Origin: Glandiceps talaboti
Lineage: Eukaryota > Hemichordata > Enteropneusta > Spengelidae
NCBI RefSeq assembly: GCF_964340395.1
Contig: NC_135568.1
Span: 13,133,276 to 13,197,275 of the forward strand
Direction: 5' to 3'
Length of the DNA stretch: 64,000 nt
The notes beneath the pieces are model-generated. The model was not told the DNA's origin. It made no database searches and was given only the letters and a program-made list of their open reading frames with translations. Positions 1 through 12,600 of the stretch are shown here, in pieces. Every line of letters starts with the position of its first letter. Position 1 is the stretch's first letter. The position numbers and the translations under genes were made by a program.

Positions 1-113
1 TAATTACATGTTGCCGTCAAAACGATTAGTTTGTTTCAACCATTTATAGAAAATGATTAATAACTAGTTTTATATATTCAAATTCAAATTCTCTCTCACA
101 TTCTCTCTTACAG

Positions 114-140
114 CGCAGCCTAGTGATGATAACAGCATCT
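114..140 (+). CDS. Receptor copy 1 exon: juxtamembrane mini-exon (27 bp)
   Basis: This 27-bp exon lies between a pyrimidine-rich acceptor (ttctctcttacag) and a gtaagt donor. It enters in phase 1 and encodes QPSDDNSI plus the first base of a Tyr codon. The same-length mini-exon in copy 2 (14171-14197) supports it. Confidence 0.75.
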
Positions 141-158
141 GTAAGTACATATTTGTAT

Positions 159-241
<83 letters not shown>

Positions 242-1884
242 TGATCGTCCCTCTTGCCAATTTTTGAGGTTCAATAATAATAAAGACACATGAAATTAAT
301 TATTTTTATCTAGATAGCCTCATTATAATTGGGTTTTCCATACTGGTGGCTGTAGCCCTGATTATTATCATCATCTGCATTCTGTTATGTAGAAGGTAAG
401 TGAATTTGACGTGTTACTAAGACATTAACTCCCTTAACAATGGATATGATTGATCTTGTCTGATTTTCGATTAAAATCTGAAATGTTTAAAGCTGAACTA
501 TTTTGTTAAATATCCTCAGTAAAAAAATATCTAATAACCTGTAGGTAAACATATTTGTGTAGCTGTACACGTAATATGGTACAATAAATCGAAATTGACT
601 TTTGGGACAATACCCAAAATCAGTTCACCTAATGCGACCACGATAACAATTTGTGTCGATCCCTAATTAACATATACAGTATCATTGGTATTTTATCAAT
701 TTTCGGTGAGTATATTTTTGGGTAAAAAGAATGCTTCAGTTAAAGCCTGTGGAGTGTGTGTTAATTGTTTGAAATTATCTTTGTCAATGTTTCACAAGAA
801 AATCGTTTTAGATCATCTTATGGCATATCATATAATTCACAAATCCTATTTAACCATACATACTCGTTTACACAACAATAGGTCCTCCAAGAAGAAACAA
901 CAGGGTGAAAATGACTGGACAGTGACTACGGAAGAGATTAAATATGATGAACCGGATGCAGACGGTCTTAATAACACGAAAAATAACAGAAATAAAAAGC
1001 ACACCTATGTGAATGTTAATCCAACATTTGACGGTGGTAGTAGCATCCAAAAGAGCTTTACTTTTGCAGAACCCTTAAAGGGACTTCAAGGTGAAAGTTC
1101 AACAGATGAAATCATTAGTTCAGTGAACTGCAAATACGACAATCGGGGTGTGAAAGATGGGTTTGTAGTGAGCAATATTTATGAGGATGGCGATAACGAA
1201 CACATTGATGACAAACAGTGCAGCAATAATGTAGGGAGGAATGGGTTCATGAATCAACAACAGAAAAAACGTCATCCAGCAGCTGATGACCGTGTGGTGT
1301 TCAAAGAGAACGACATTTATGAAGATGGAGATGATATGGATGACTTAGGACATGAATATGCAGAAGCAGATAATATTCCATGTCATAATACTCGAGGATA
1401 CGATATTTCCGAATCATCAAAGCCACGACACCACGCATCTGATAGAAGTTTACCAGGGGACGTAAATGGAGGAACAAACAGGGATACTGACATATCTAGG
1501 GGATTTGTATTTAACGACATTTATGAGTCCGGACGCGACAGTGGTAAGGAGGAAGATGACAACACCATGAGTACTAGCTCCCGGAGACACGGTCCATATA
1601 TCCGGAAACAACGTCCGTCTGATGACTACGATTATGCTACTAATGATGCCGGTCCTTTAAGTATGGCCACTAGCGACAGCTATGACAGAGATGACATGAA
1701 ACATGTCCCGTCATCCCAGCCAGTGCCAGTGGCCTTTACAGATAACATACTGTATGAACCCAGTGAGGACATCGAAGACAACGACGTACAAGACAGTGAT
1801 GTATACTACTCTACTATTGGTCCAGGGAATAACGAAGTTGGATTCCAAGATAATGTTATATATGAAGATTGTGATAGTGATTAG
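114..1884 (+). CDS. Receptor copy 1, C-terminal part: juxtamembrane, TM and tyrosine-rich tail (5' part outside window)
   Basis: Three exons join in frame: 114-140, 314-395 and 882-1884. They encode a short juxtamembrane stretch (QPSDDNSIY), one hydrophobic helix ending ...IIIIICILLCRR and a roughly 334-residue hydrophilic cytoplasmic tail ending IYEDCDSD. Splice sites are acag/gtaagt, ctag/gtaagt and atag. The ectodomain lies upstream of the window, but the complete paralogue at 5401-15870 suggests SRCR, WSC, CUB and sushi modules. The tail has no kinase or TIR domain. It repeats a motif of the form F-x-x-N-x-I-Y-E-x-G/S-x-D and carries YVNV, YDEP and VYYSTI, so a phosphotyrosine scaffold role is inferred. 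The open frame extends upstream to 685, but that part is intron. The tail differs from copy 2 by scattered substitutions and small indels, with no stop or frameshift, so both tails look functional. Confidence 0.85.
163..239. repeat. (TC)n microsatellite in receptor copy 1 intron
   Basis: A nearly uninterrupted CT dinucleotide array of about 77 bp sits between the juxtamembrane and TM exons. The equivalent intron of copy 2 also has a (TC)n array (14278-14348), so the seed probably predates the duplication. Confidence 0.95.
314..395 (+). CDS. Receptor copy 1 exon: transmembrane helix
   Basis: The exon has acceptor ttatctag and donor gtaagt. It encodes a helix of about 24 residues rich in Ile, Val and Leu, followed by Cys-Arg, the usual stop-transfer arrangement for a type I protein. 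The exon ends in phase 2 (AG|G = Arg). Confidence 0.85.
882..1884 (+). CDS. Receptor copy 1 exon: cytoplasmic tail and stop
   Basis: The acceptor is caacaatag, just before SSKKKQQGENDW. The tail carries about fifteen tyrosines in acidic contexts. Five are in variants of one motif: NIYEDGDN, NDIYEDGDD, NDIYESGRD, NILYEPSED and NVIYEDCDS. It also has YDEP, YVNV, EYAEAD and VYYSTI. VYYSTI fits the ITIM consensus V-x-Y-x-x-I, YVNV fits a Grb2-type pYxN site, and N-x-x-Y resembles PTB-binding contexts. These are pattern matches only. Translation ends at TAG 1882-1884. Confidence 0.85.
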
Positions 1885-2083
1885 CTTCGAGACAGAATAA
1901 TGGTCATTTCTCTCTGAAATCAGTTAATTGATGAAAGTGAATTAATCTAAGTATCAAATAGAAAATGGTGAATAGGATAAAGATTCCAGAACAAAATCAA
2001 TATAATTCCGCACAGACGAGTATTACACAAAGACGAACTGATAACATGTATAACGAGTTATTGATTGTTTGAAAGTACTCAAT

Positions 2084-2089
2084 AATAAA
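2084..2089 (+). promoter_or_regulatory. Candidate poly(A) signal AATAAA of receptor copy 1
   Basis: An AATAAA hexamer lies about 200 bases past the copy 1 stop codon. The aligned position in copy 2 (about 16090) has lost it (ctaatatgacc instead of aataataaacc). Confidence 0.5.
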
Positions 2090-2546
2090 CCTATTCACCG
2101 TGGCACACTTACAGTAAATGTCATAATGTCATTGCCACCCACTACTTCTATTAAAAATTCCAAGCAGAATTTTCAAAAGAAATTCACTCAATATTGAAAA
2201 TCAGTAGTCAACCACATTGCATCATTTAAATAATATTTTCTCATTTATGAAGTAGTACATTGGATTTGATCTTTGCATAACGTGGAGCAGTGCAGTTTTA
2301 ACATATATTTTATAGTATTATTCGGACTAAACTTTTATTTACACTATTTCATTTACTCAGTTTCTGTTCAACTTTTCATTCACAAGAAAAACATGTAGAA
2401 TGCCTCCTGTAAGGACAGAACCATAAATTCTTGTACGTAAACACATTGTTGGAATACAAATATTCTGAGGTATACAATTCAAGATAAACCCTTATTTTGA
2501 ACATTAATTATATGAAACTATATGTAATTTGAAACTGCAAACTTAA

Positions 2547-3361
2547 CATATTGCCTAGACTGTCGACAATCGTACATGCCTTTTCGGTATGTTTCATCTA
2601 AAACAAAGTTGTCGCCTCGATCCGTAGCACTGAATACTAATGCGTGCTGATAGGAACTGCGAGTGCCAAAGGCATGAATAACTGTCATCGCTCGCTGTAT
2701 CTCTAATAGTCATACTTATTGATGTGACGTCATAGAATTGGGCTTTACTCTATCGTATGACATGCATACAGTTAATTCAATGTGAGATCACTCAACATTC
2801 AACGCATATACACATATACTGCAGCGCAAATTTGATTTTGTAATTGTATTTTGATGGTCATAATCAAGTAATTTACCTTTCCTATCTTTCTTTGTTAAAG
2901 CTTGAAGCCGTGCGTTTTTTTTGACATTTGTAAATGACGTCGTTGGACGGCCCCGATGCCCAGCATGGACATTGTCATGCTCATAGTATACACTCACTAG
3001 TCTAAGGTGAGGTGTACAGTCTACTAGCTAGCTGCGAGTCGAAGGAGCTCAAATAGCTCCAATTCATGGACTGTTATCATGCACATAATTTTTCTTCTCT
3101 GAAAGTCTTTCAAGTGCGAATATCCAAGTTTCTAACTCGCTTGGTGACTGGCGACGCAATGTTGATTTTGATTGACAAGCTTTGAGAACTATGACCCCTA
3201 TGTCAAACATTCTACAGTAAAACTTTTCTTACTGTTATCGTGTGAGGGCGCGGCAATCCGGCACTTGCTGTTCAATCAGTAGGCGGTTATAGAATTGCTT
3301 TAGTTTTATATAAAACGAAGCAAAAATGGCACGAACGACTGTCGACAGTCTACATATTGCC
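2547..3361. mobile_element. Mutator-like non-autonomous DNA transposon (797 bp, 9-bp target duplication)
   Basis: The element spans 2556-3352. It begins TAGACTGTCGACA and ends TGTCGACAGTCTA, and the inverted similarity runs inward about 30 bases (TCGTxCxTGCC, then T-rich). It is flanked by perfect 9-bp direct repeats CATATTGCC at 2547-2555 and 3353-3361. A 9-bp target duplication with fairly long terminal inverted repeats is typical of Mutator-like elements. An open stretch of 69 codons on the minus strand (2788-2997) is the longest coding potential and has no recognisable transposase signature, so the element looks non-autonomous. Confidence 0.8.
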
Positions 3362-5400
3362 TAACAATGACAGATACCATATATGGATGAACCTAATTTA
3401 TTATTAGATGTTACAGTTCTATGCATTTAAATCACAAACTGTTCTTTGTTTCGATTGAACTGTTGCCTATTGATTATTATTATGTTAGTAGGTATTTAGT
3501 TTGCATATGTCTCATATATTATGCTATCTTTTGTGCCACGTTTGGTTGAAATTACTTGATGCGTGCCAAACATATCAGGATAAATGCACACACGCATGCC
3601 CACTCAGACAGACGGACAGATGCATGGACAGAACCCAATGTGTAGGCAATCTCCAGATGGAGCCCGTTGGGGACTAAAAAGTGGGCCTGAGAAGAAAATG
3701 GACATCAACTGCAAAAACCACGGGTGTACACGATGTATGAGACAAGGTCAATTTGACTCGAAAGTCTTTCTTTAACAAAGTCACCATATAGACATCAGAG
3801 CAGTATCTCAGGACAGATACTATATATAATATGATCCTTAAGAATTCTGACCATGAGTAAATGTCAGTTTTGAACAGAAAGTCTATATGTAAAACTTATG
3901 GATATACAGTGTATTAAAATTTGAAGAAAAAAGATTTGGTGTATATTCCTGTGAAAATCCAAATTGAAGTTCTCATTGACTTGACTCAGTTTCTTATGAA
4001 AGAAAATAGCCTGAATGGTATTACAGCACAACTATACAGTATGGGTGATGTTTGTTGAGTGAATGCTAATACATTATTGTGCCTTTACCAGTAGATTCAT
4101 ATCCATCACTGTTGATATAGATCAGGTGTTAGACTACCTTGGTCTAAGTTGCTAGCCATACGTGTGCCAATTCTTAGAGCATTTATCCACATAACTGTCA
4201 TTCCCGTTGGTCTATGCAATATACACCGCCACTTCATTGTTACTATGGGGTGGTCTAATTGCTAGGAATATATTCATTTATTGAATGTTTAACTATTTGT
4301 CTATCTATCAAAGTTGCTGTCATTGCAATATAAAGACCACAATTTAGCAGTGGGTGTGAATGAAGTCTTGTTGCTTACACGTTTTTCATTATTCAAATGT
4401 TTAGTGCAGGTGACCATCTAACTCTATTACCAAACGTTGCAATAGTATATACACCATCACGTAACTGTTGCTATGGGTGTGGTCTTAATGCTATGAAGCT
4501 GTGTCAATGTCTTAAACTACTTTACACAAACACTATTTGATGCATCTCCACAAATTCAGCCCCCACCCATCCAGGACCTTTTATAGAGAACATTTATAAA
4601 TTACATTTTAGATCTAATTTCTATAGCCACTATGTAATATTTTGCAGTGAACAATTGTTAATTGAAAAGGTTACAGTTAATCTACTACATTTAGACCACA
4701 TATCGGCATAGTTAACAGATATACACTTGTCTTTCGATTATTAATAGTACACCATGTCCTGGGTGGACTTTACATGAAAGCAAATATTCTCCATAATTCA
4801 AAATCGAATAATACTTGTTGGGACATCATAGCCATTTTGATTACACGTGCATGTAAAGACATGCTAAGCGAAAACACGTGTCAAATACGTACTGTTACCA
4901 TGAAATTGATCTACATCGAACACATTAACAGACAAATACAACAACACAAGTTCATACCGCAACTAACCAAAATCAATGTAATATATAAGCCAGGCCATTT
5001 GCATGTAGGGATGCTGTGGAGTGTATCCTAATAAACACTAACATGTTTTAGGTGTAAAACACAAGAAAGTCCTTGTGATGATTCGTCCAGCAGCCCATTT
5101 GCCTCTGAGATATTACATATATATGTTGATGAAGGTAAAATGGAGTAAACAAGGGTAAAACCCATGTGTCATTCGAATTCTCATCCACGTATCAGCTTAA
5201 CTAATACTATACAATGACTGAGTATAATTGAAGGTAGAATGACAATGTAATTAAAATAGAACATCCTCATAGCGGTGGTGAACTATCGAGGTCACTAAAT
5301 CGTGCCATGACGTCGACCGTATTTGACAATGATTCGACCTTTAGACCAGGAAACAACATTATTGTGTTATTTGGTGTAGGTCAGCTAATGAGACGACATC
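3362..5400. other. Intergenic region before receptor copy 2; no gene seen
   Basis: No supported gene. A degenerate repeated segment occurs at about 4150-4290 and 4400-4500 (both contain variants of 'aacgttgc...tatacaccatcac...gttgctatggg'), probably an old repeat. Short open frames here have no recognisable domains. The promoter of the downstream receptor must lie in the 3' part, but I see no convincing TATA box. Confidence 0.5.
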
Positions 5401-5458
5401 ATGGTTGTTTCTATCGTTATTTTGGTGATTCTTTTCATTGGCCATGGCCTTGGCACAG
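5401..5458 (+). CDS. Receptor copy 2 exon 1: signal peptide
   Basis: ATG is followed by an uninterrupted hydrophobic core (VVSIVILVILFI) and the small-residue stretch GHGLGT, typical of a cleavable signal peptide. The exon ends at cacag|gtgagt in phase 1. Reading past the donor gives unrelated residues, so the splice is preferred. Confidence 0.75.
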
Positions 5459-8400
5459 GTGAGTGGTCTGAACAGTTGTTCATTATATTGTGCATACGTC
5501 TCAAGTTCAAATCTATCCAGGTGACAAGCCAAAGACATTTCAATAACAATTACTGTGTTATGACGATCGAAGATAACAATCCGTGCTATAGTGTACAAGC
5601 ATGTATTTGGGACATCACTGTTCTAATGTTATCTTGACACTATTTGAAGTGTTAATATTACTGTAAATGTGTTATCGGTAAATTTAGACACAAAATAAAA
5701 CCAATTGTTGTAATACATTACAAAAGTAAGTGATAACGGTCCTTTGGTTATGTGGGTATAATCTACCTGCAATTAAGATAGTGGAAACATCGAAATGAGG
5801 TTAAATGAATCATCACTTGAAGCAATTTGATATCAGAAATACTAGCTTACTATGACAGTAATTCCATCAAATTTCTTTGAAAGCTGACATCAACATGTAC
5901 ACACAGGTTCTGTGTCTATGGTAGCTACGATAGTCGGTCCTCTATTGTTGTATTTAATATATGAATACTACAGATGAACTGAACTATAAAGCTATCTGAT
6001 TTAGATACAAAACAAAATATGTGTAATGTACGATAGCAATGAGGGAATGGAAGTCAGCCTTGCAAGATAGATATGGGTTTGCCCATAGGTAATACAGATA
6101 AATTTGAAAGAAATACGAACACACCACAGTCAAAGTACGCCATTTATGTTCCCGATAATAAGTTGACCAAAGGTAGTGTATAGTAAATACAATGACATGT
6201 CAACTCATGCATTGAACTTTGAAAGAATATAGTCCTGAAGTGTACCACTGTCCCTCTGTCACTTACTACCATCATCGTGTGTTAATATCTCAGGTGACCT
6301 CTGAGTTACGCAGACGATGCACACTTATAAATAAAATCAACTAATAACGTACACTTGTATGATTGTGTTCAATCTCTTGAAAGACGACATCCGCTTGTTG
6401 GAAAGTTCGTCTCCTTATGAAGGGATCGTTGAAGTAACGGTTTTGAATGATGGAGATTTTGAAGATGTCAGAATTTGTGATAACTCGTGGACGATGACAG
6501 AAGCGGACGTTGTTTGTCGGCAGTTAGGTAAGTTTTATTTATTACGGCTGTATGTGGCACCCATTCTCAAAACTAAAAGACTGTGCTTTAACTTTAAATT
6601 AGTTTTAGGTCTAATATAAAAGTATATTTCGTATTGAACTGATAATAAATAAATCTTTTCCAGTAAAAAAATGACTTCGTGTTTGTGTTTAGTGAGTATA
6701 ATGTACGCAAATTGCGACGGTAAGTTGCCGACGGTGACTTTTTAATGAATGACAAACCCGTACATTTATAATACTAGTTTTTTTTTTCGTTCGGGGGCAG
6801 TAGTCCGGGGGGGGGGGGCAGTTGTCCTTCTGGGGCAGTTGTCCGGGGGGCAATTGTCCGGGGGGCAGTTGCCCTTCGGGGGCAATTGTCCGGGGGGCAG
6901 TTGTCCTTCGGGGGCAATTGTCCGGGGGGCAGTTGTCCTTCGGGGGCAATTGTCCGGGGGGCAGTTGTCCTTCGGGGGCAATTGTCCGGGGGCAGTTGTC
7001 CGGGGGGCAGTTGTCCTGTTACCAAAAGAAAAACATTCTTTCCTTGGTGGCAGGTTATCGCGGAGCTATGTGGGATACATCAACAACAAACGATTACAGT
7101 AGCAGCTGGTCCGGTCGTTGGATGCGCGAGACACAATGTAATGGAAACGAGAATACCATCCAGGAGTGTAATTATCAATTACACCAATCGTGTACAGGTC
7201 AACAGGCTGATCGAGCATTGATAACATGTAACTGTAAGTCAGCCCGATTTTGTAATTAAAAAGATAGCAAAAACAAATTGTAATGTAGTGGTATATCACT
7301 TGCCTCAATGTCATTAAAGCTGTTACATCAAAAGTACATCGGAAAGTGGCAACTGTGTATTGATTTGATATTGATTTATTGGACCATTGCCAAACACTGT
7401 GGAGAAAGTTGTCTCAGGGGATGTGAAGCTCCTAACTTTGTTTTTATCGCACAATGCCTCGCCAAAGTGAACAGCCGGCCTCTAAGCTATATTTGCCCAC
7501 TTTCACAATTCGACCTATTTAGTGAGGTCACACGGTGCAGTTTTGATGAATATGAATTTTTATTGTTCTCTATACATAAGCAGTTGCAGCAAGTATCAAA
7601 TAATACCACTCTGTTTCATTTGAGATATAAATATTAATGTGAGAAGAAAGAAAAAATGACCTAGACCGTAACCGCCTTGATATTTAGCTATTAGTAACTG
7701 TATTGTTTCTAGATCATATATCTTGTCAGCACATTCTTTTATTTCATCAACAGATGCTGGATATTTAGGCTGTTATAACGCTCCTGGTGAAGGTGAATGT
7801 TTGACGGGTAAATCTGGAACACGTTATTATGGTTTGACAATTGAAGACTGCCTTGACTACTGCCGTGGAGATAAATATGCCGAGGTTTTCGATGGAATTA
7901 AATGCATATGTGGTGATGACTCATATTGTTTTGATGAGGGTACTGTAGCAAACGTAAATTGCAATAAACATTGCACTGGAAACAGAGACCATGCCTGTGG
8001 TGGAACTAGTTCTAGTGGTATCTATGAAAGTAAGTATATCTCTCTGATCAGAATTATTTCGATGTGTAAGGAGCATTCAATAATTACCAGTGGGAAATCG
8101 AAGAACCGGACAATATGGGATTTTATGGGGGGGGGGGGCATAGGAGACATCGGAATTAGGGGAGGTCACATTTTACTATGACTAATTAGTTTACTTAACT
8201 ATGTATTGTGTTATGATTGTGACATCCCACCATTGTCACGGATGCCACATTACATCTCTAGCCACATCCCACCACTAACACCGTTATACCGATATGTTAA
8301 AAATATCATAAACAACCATGCTATGAATCAATTGTTAGTTGTGATGTGAGGAGTGGACTGGTGGATCTCACAGGAGAGAATGGCATGGAGAACATTGTGA

Positions 8401-8510
8401 TAAGACATTAGTCATGAATTTGTAATAACTATGTTTGGGTTCTGACATGACATTGTTTATACATGTCGCCAAACACCTACTTAGAGAAATGAATATCTTT
8501 TATTGCAATA

Positions 8511-8598
<88 letters not shown>

Positions 8599-9611
8599 GT
8601 GTCAAGACAATAATGATACACTAATATCGTATGTCTGGTGATGTCATTCGAGTTAAAGTTTAGTGTCCATTATTTCATTTCCATGACGCTCATAATTATG
8701 CATGACCTATTGTTATCTTAGGAAACGCATCTCATACGCGTGACTTATTGTGATTTAATTATTGTAACGTCGACGTCCATAGCGTCGTATGTTTGCATGT
8801 GATTGAACTAGTTCTGGTAGAATGATCGAAATGGAGTTGTACGATAGGTTGAACAAGGTGAACCATTTTGTCAGATCTAGTCACTGATGTAGACACTGAA
8901 GAATATCAAGTGAGTTGTTCGAAGTAAGTGCAGTCTAAATCTTGAGTAAAGAAGAGCACTCCTGTATAAAAGTAGCTCTCAACTTTATTCTGTATGGCCA
9001 TTCATCTTTTCTTTACATTTTCCTACCTTGATTTATTTGATACTGTAGTCATTTAACTTGCGTTCTTTTGTACCTTTTTAAGCTTCCATGGGTGATTGTG
9101 GTGGAACCATCTACAACAATAAAGGAACGATATATTCACCTGGATTCCCTGGAACCTATGAAAGAGGCAATGACTGTAAATGGTACATCCATGCACCGAT
9201 TGGAACTACAAGTGTACTTGACAGTCGATTTATTATGTTTGATCTTGGTCACCCGAACGATAAGATTGTAGTTATTGACGTTAATTCAGGAAGTCAAACA
9301 AAATATACCAAGGTAGTTGATGACCTTGACATTCCAAGAACAACATCTAACAGACTTGACGTCCATTTTTCATCAAACCAAGGTAACACTGGTGGGTGGT
9401 TTGCTATACAATGGCAAGGTGAGTTAGATAAAAATCGCCGAAATTTGAAAAAATAAATGAAATATTTTGACATTATTAATATGTTAATATAGCGTAAATG
9501 AGATGCTATGAGATATAGAAGGTAAGTAAGAAAACGTAAAGCATTTTACCACGGTGCATATATATTATATATGTCTTCGCCAAAAACACTTGGTCAAATG
9601 AAACTGCTTAT

Positions 9612-9690
<79 letters not shown>

Positions 9691-12600
9691 ATACGTGTGT
9701 ATGTTCAATTAAATAATGTGTGTGTGCGTGTGTGTCATCATTATCATCGTTGTCGTCATCGTCGTCGTCATCAAACATGTAACTAAACAATGTATGTTTT
9801 CGTTACAGCTGTGCTATCTGAAACCATGGAAGACCTAGAGGGTGAAAATGGGACACTACTATCACCACTATATCCATACGAATATCCACCAGATATAACA
9901 TACACTTGGAACATTACCACACCCATAGATTCACTAGTGAAGATAACGTTTCTAGAATTCGACCTGAGAGAAAATGACTTTGTTGAAGTAGGAGATGTAG
10001 AGAATGGCGATTCATGTTTAGGAAGGTATTACTGGGACTGTGATTGTTTACCAAGCGTACCATATTCTTCCAATAACGAAGTCATTCTTCGACTTATCTC
10101 ATCAGATATTAGAAATCCAACAGAAGGGTCGTTTCAGGCTTATTTCTATGGTAAGTAAAAATGATGTAATGTTTTCAGTGAATATTGAAGACATTCTAGC
10201 TAACTATGTCTTGGGTTACAAATCATTACTCTCATAGTTAATCGCATTTGCACTTACTAGTACTGCTTTGGTCGACCTCAAAGTATTATATTAATTATTC
10301 AAACATACCGATCTATAATTGTTCGGATCGGAAAGATGATGGCATTTGATCACCATTACCATTTTAATGGACACTATAAGGCCAAAAAAGAATTGTTTCT
10401 GGTCATCGCGCGCATCACTTAAATAGCCCTGCGTCGTTCTTCTTTTTTTTCTTCTTATTTTTTTGACGTGTTTCTCCAGTACATGCAATATGCAGATCCG
10501 GGGGGGGGGGGGGACACATAAAAATAACGCTCCCTACTTTAATTGCTGCGTCAGTGAAAACACCTGCAGATGTGATCGTGAACAAGCAAATCATATCTGC
10601 TCCACGTAAACACTTGCTTCAAAGTACTAAATAAAAAGAACAGTAACTGTCATAAATAGTAGACTGAGTGACAGGTTTGACAATTAAAAAACTTCGTCGC
10701 ATACATTAAACAAAATGTCCTGGCCAGAAACAATGATTTTGGTACCATACAACTTGAAATGTCACGCATATTTAATGAAGAGTTTGTCTGATAAAACATA
10801 GTCAACTTAGTGAATATTTTATATTTCTGTTGTTAAAGCGGTTTGGAAATGCATACTTGGGGGTGAAACAGTTGAAAATGGAAAGATATATCCACCGTAT
10901 GAACAGGAATTCATTCCCGGGGAAGAGGTCACTTTGTCCTGTGATATTGGATATTATCCAACGTCTAACAACACCAACATTACATGTCTTGAAGATGGAA
11001 CCTGGAATGGAGTACTTCCCGAATGTACAAGTATGTTTGTTTCAGTTCCTGGAAGGAACAAATATTACTTTATAATATGGAACCTTTGAAAATGCTTAGA
11101 AAATAAATCCAGTGTTGAAGCATCATCTTAACTACTGTCAATCTTGCCATTTGTGGACACACTGATATATTCGTTATTAAAATCGGCTGGTCAGATTCTC
11201 CGATTTGCGAGAATGAGTAGAAGACATACAAGGATATATGCCTTGTGAATTTAAATCGATTGGGAATGACGTTGTACATCATGTACACAGCAAGTGTATT
11301 CACATAGTAAGGTTTTGACCTCTCGTCCTCTCCCCTTCGCCTCATGTACACTTGACTTTTGAGTTTTTAAGGAATTGCGTAAACGTTTGCCAACTTTCAC
11401 AGTTTTCCAAAACTTTCTAATTTCTGGCGGAAATCCCGGTAGATTTTTGACCCCTAGCTATAATTTTCCAATCCTTTGAGAGTTTGTGCTTGTGTTTTGA
11501 ATCCGCCATGGTAACCTAGCCTGTACCCATTACCCAGTCGAGTTCCATCCTCCCACCCCACAAGACACATATAACATGCATTGTATTGTAACTTCTTCCT
11601 CGTTACTTTATATGTAATTGTTGAATGCGGTAACCCGGGCCAGCTGGATAATGGGAAAAGTAGAAGGGGTAAATTTACCTATGGAAGTAATGTGACATTC
11701 CACTGTAATCAAGTTATGAACTCAATAGAACACATACGATCAAGTGTCATTCAGATGGACAGTGGAGTGAAGAAATACCAGTATGCATTATTAATTCATT
11801 GTTAAGTTATTTCCCGCTAGCACTTGACGATATAGAATTTGCTAATTATGTTTTAGTTCAACATCTTTAGTATACCATCTCCACTATTTACAGTTGTGGT
11901 ATGTGGTGACCCAGGTGAACCAGATAATGGGGAAGCAGATGGTGATACCTTCAACTATGCTGATAACGTAACATTCCACTGTAGTGAAGGATATGAACTC
12001 AATGGAACACAGGCAATCACCTGTCAATCTGATGGACAGTGGAGTGGAGAAACACCGATGTGTCTATGTAAGTTACAGTATGTCTAATTTTACGAAAGGT
12101 TATTTTAATCTCGAAAAGTGTCAGTCTGCAGAATTAACCAATTGTACAAATTCAGTGCTTAGATTCGATACAACTACATTCAAAAGATATGAAAAACTAC
12201 ATGAAAACTATATATCTCTTTTTTCGTTAGTTTTAATATTAAATATACGGTACACAAATTATTAAATGTAACTAAATTACTAAAGGGAATTAAATATGAA
12301 CAACCATCACAGACTGAATGTTTCCCTTGTGCTTTGCCCTCGGAAAATATTCTATGTCGGTGTGACCCACAATCCCTCGAGTAAAATCACGCATGATGTT
12401 GCCCTGGTGATCAGTTAATATGTGTATATGACACACACATGCAATAGCGCCTCGAAATTACTGCATTAACAGACGTTGAAAAAAATCACGCCGTGTATTT
12501 TGAGTCCTGGGTTCCTCAGATAAATACCAAAGCATTATCACAGTTGTAAATATTGTCAGCAAACAGTGATAAGCCAGTAATAACGAAGTGCTTCAAATCT

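Noticed and set aside
685-881. Upstream extension of the tail reading frame from an ATG at 685
   Set aside because: This part is intron: a good acceptor precedes SSKKKQQ, and the aligned region in copy 2 is partly deleted and not conserved as protein.
882-1884. Classical ITAM in the receptor tail
   Set aside because: No pair of YxxL/I spaced by 6-12 residues; only a single ITIM-like VYYSTI is present.
2788-2997. 69-codon minus-strand open frame inside the Mutator-like element, with GHRGRPTTSF faintly like a LINE ORF2 end
   Set aside because: Too short, with no catalytic motif, and it lies inside a terminal-inverted-repeat element. The resemblance is only a few residues.
6793-7016. Regular repeats resembling a CRISPR array
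   Set aside because: Units are contiguous without unique spacers and lie in a eukaryotic intron; this is a minisatellite.
6749-7025. Several overlapping 70-145-residue Gly/Pro/Cys-rich frames on both strands
   Set aside because: They are translations of the G-rich minisatellite; no signal peptide or domain, and both strands are open for the same trivial reason.
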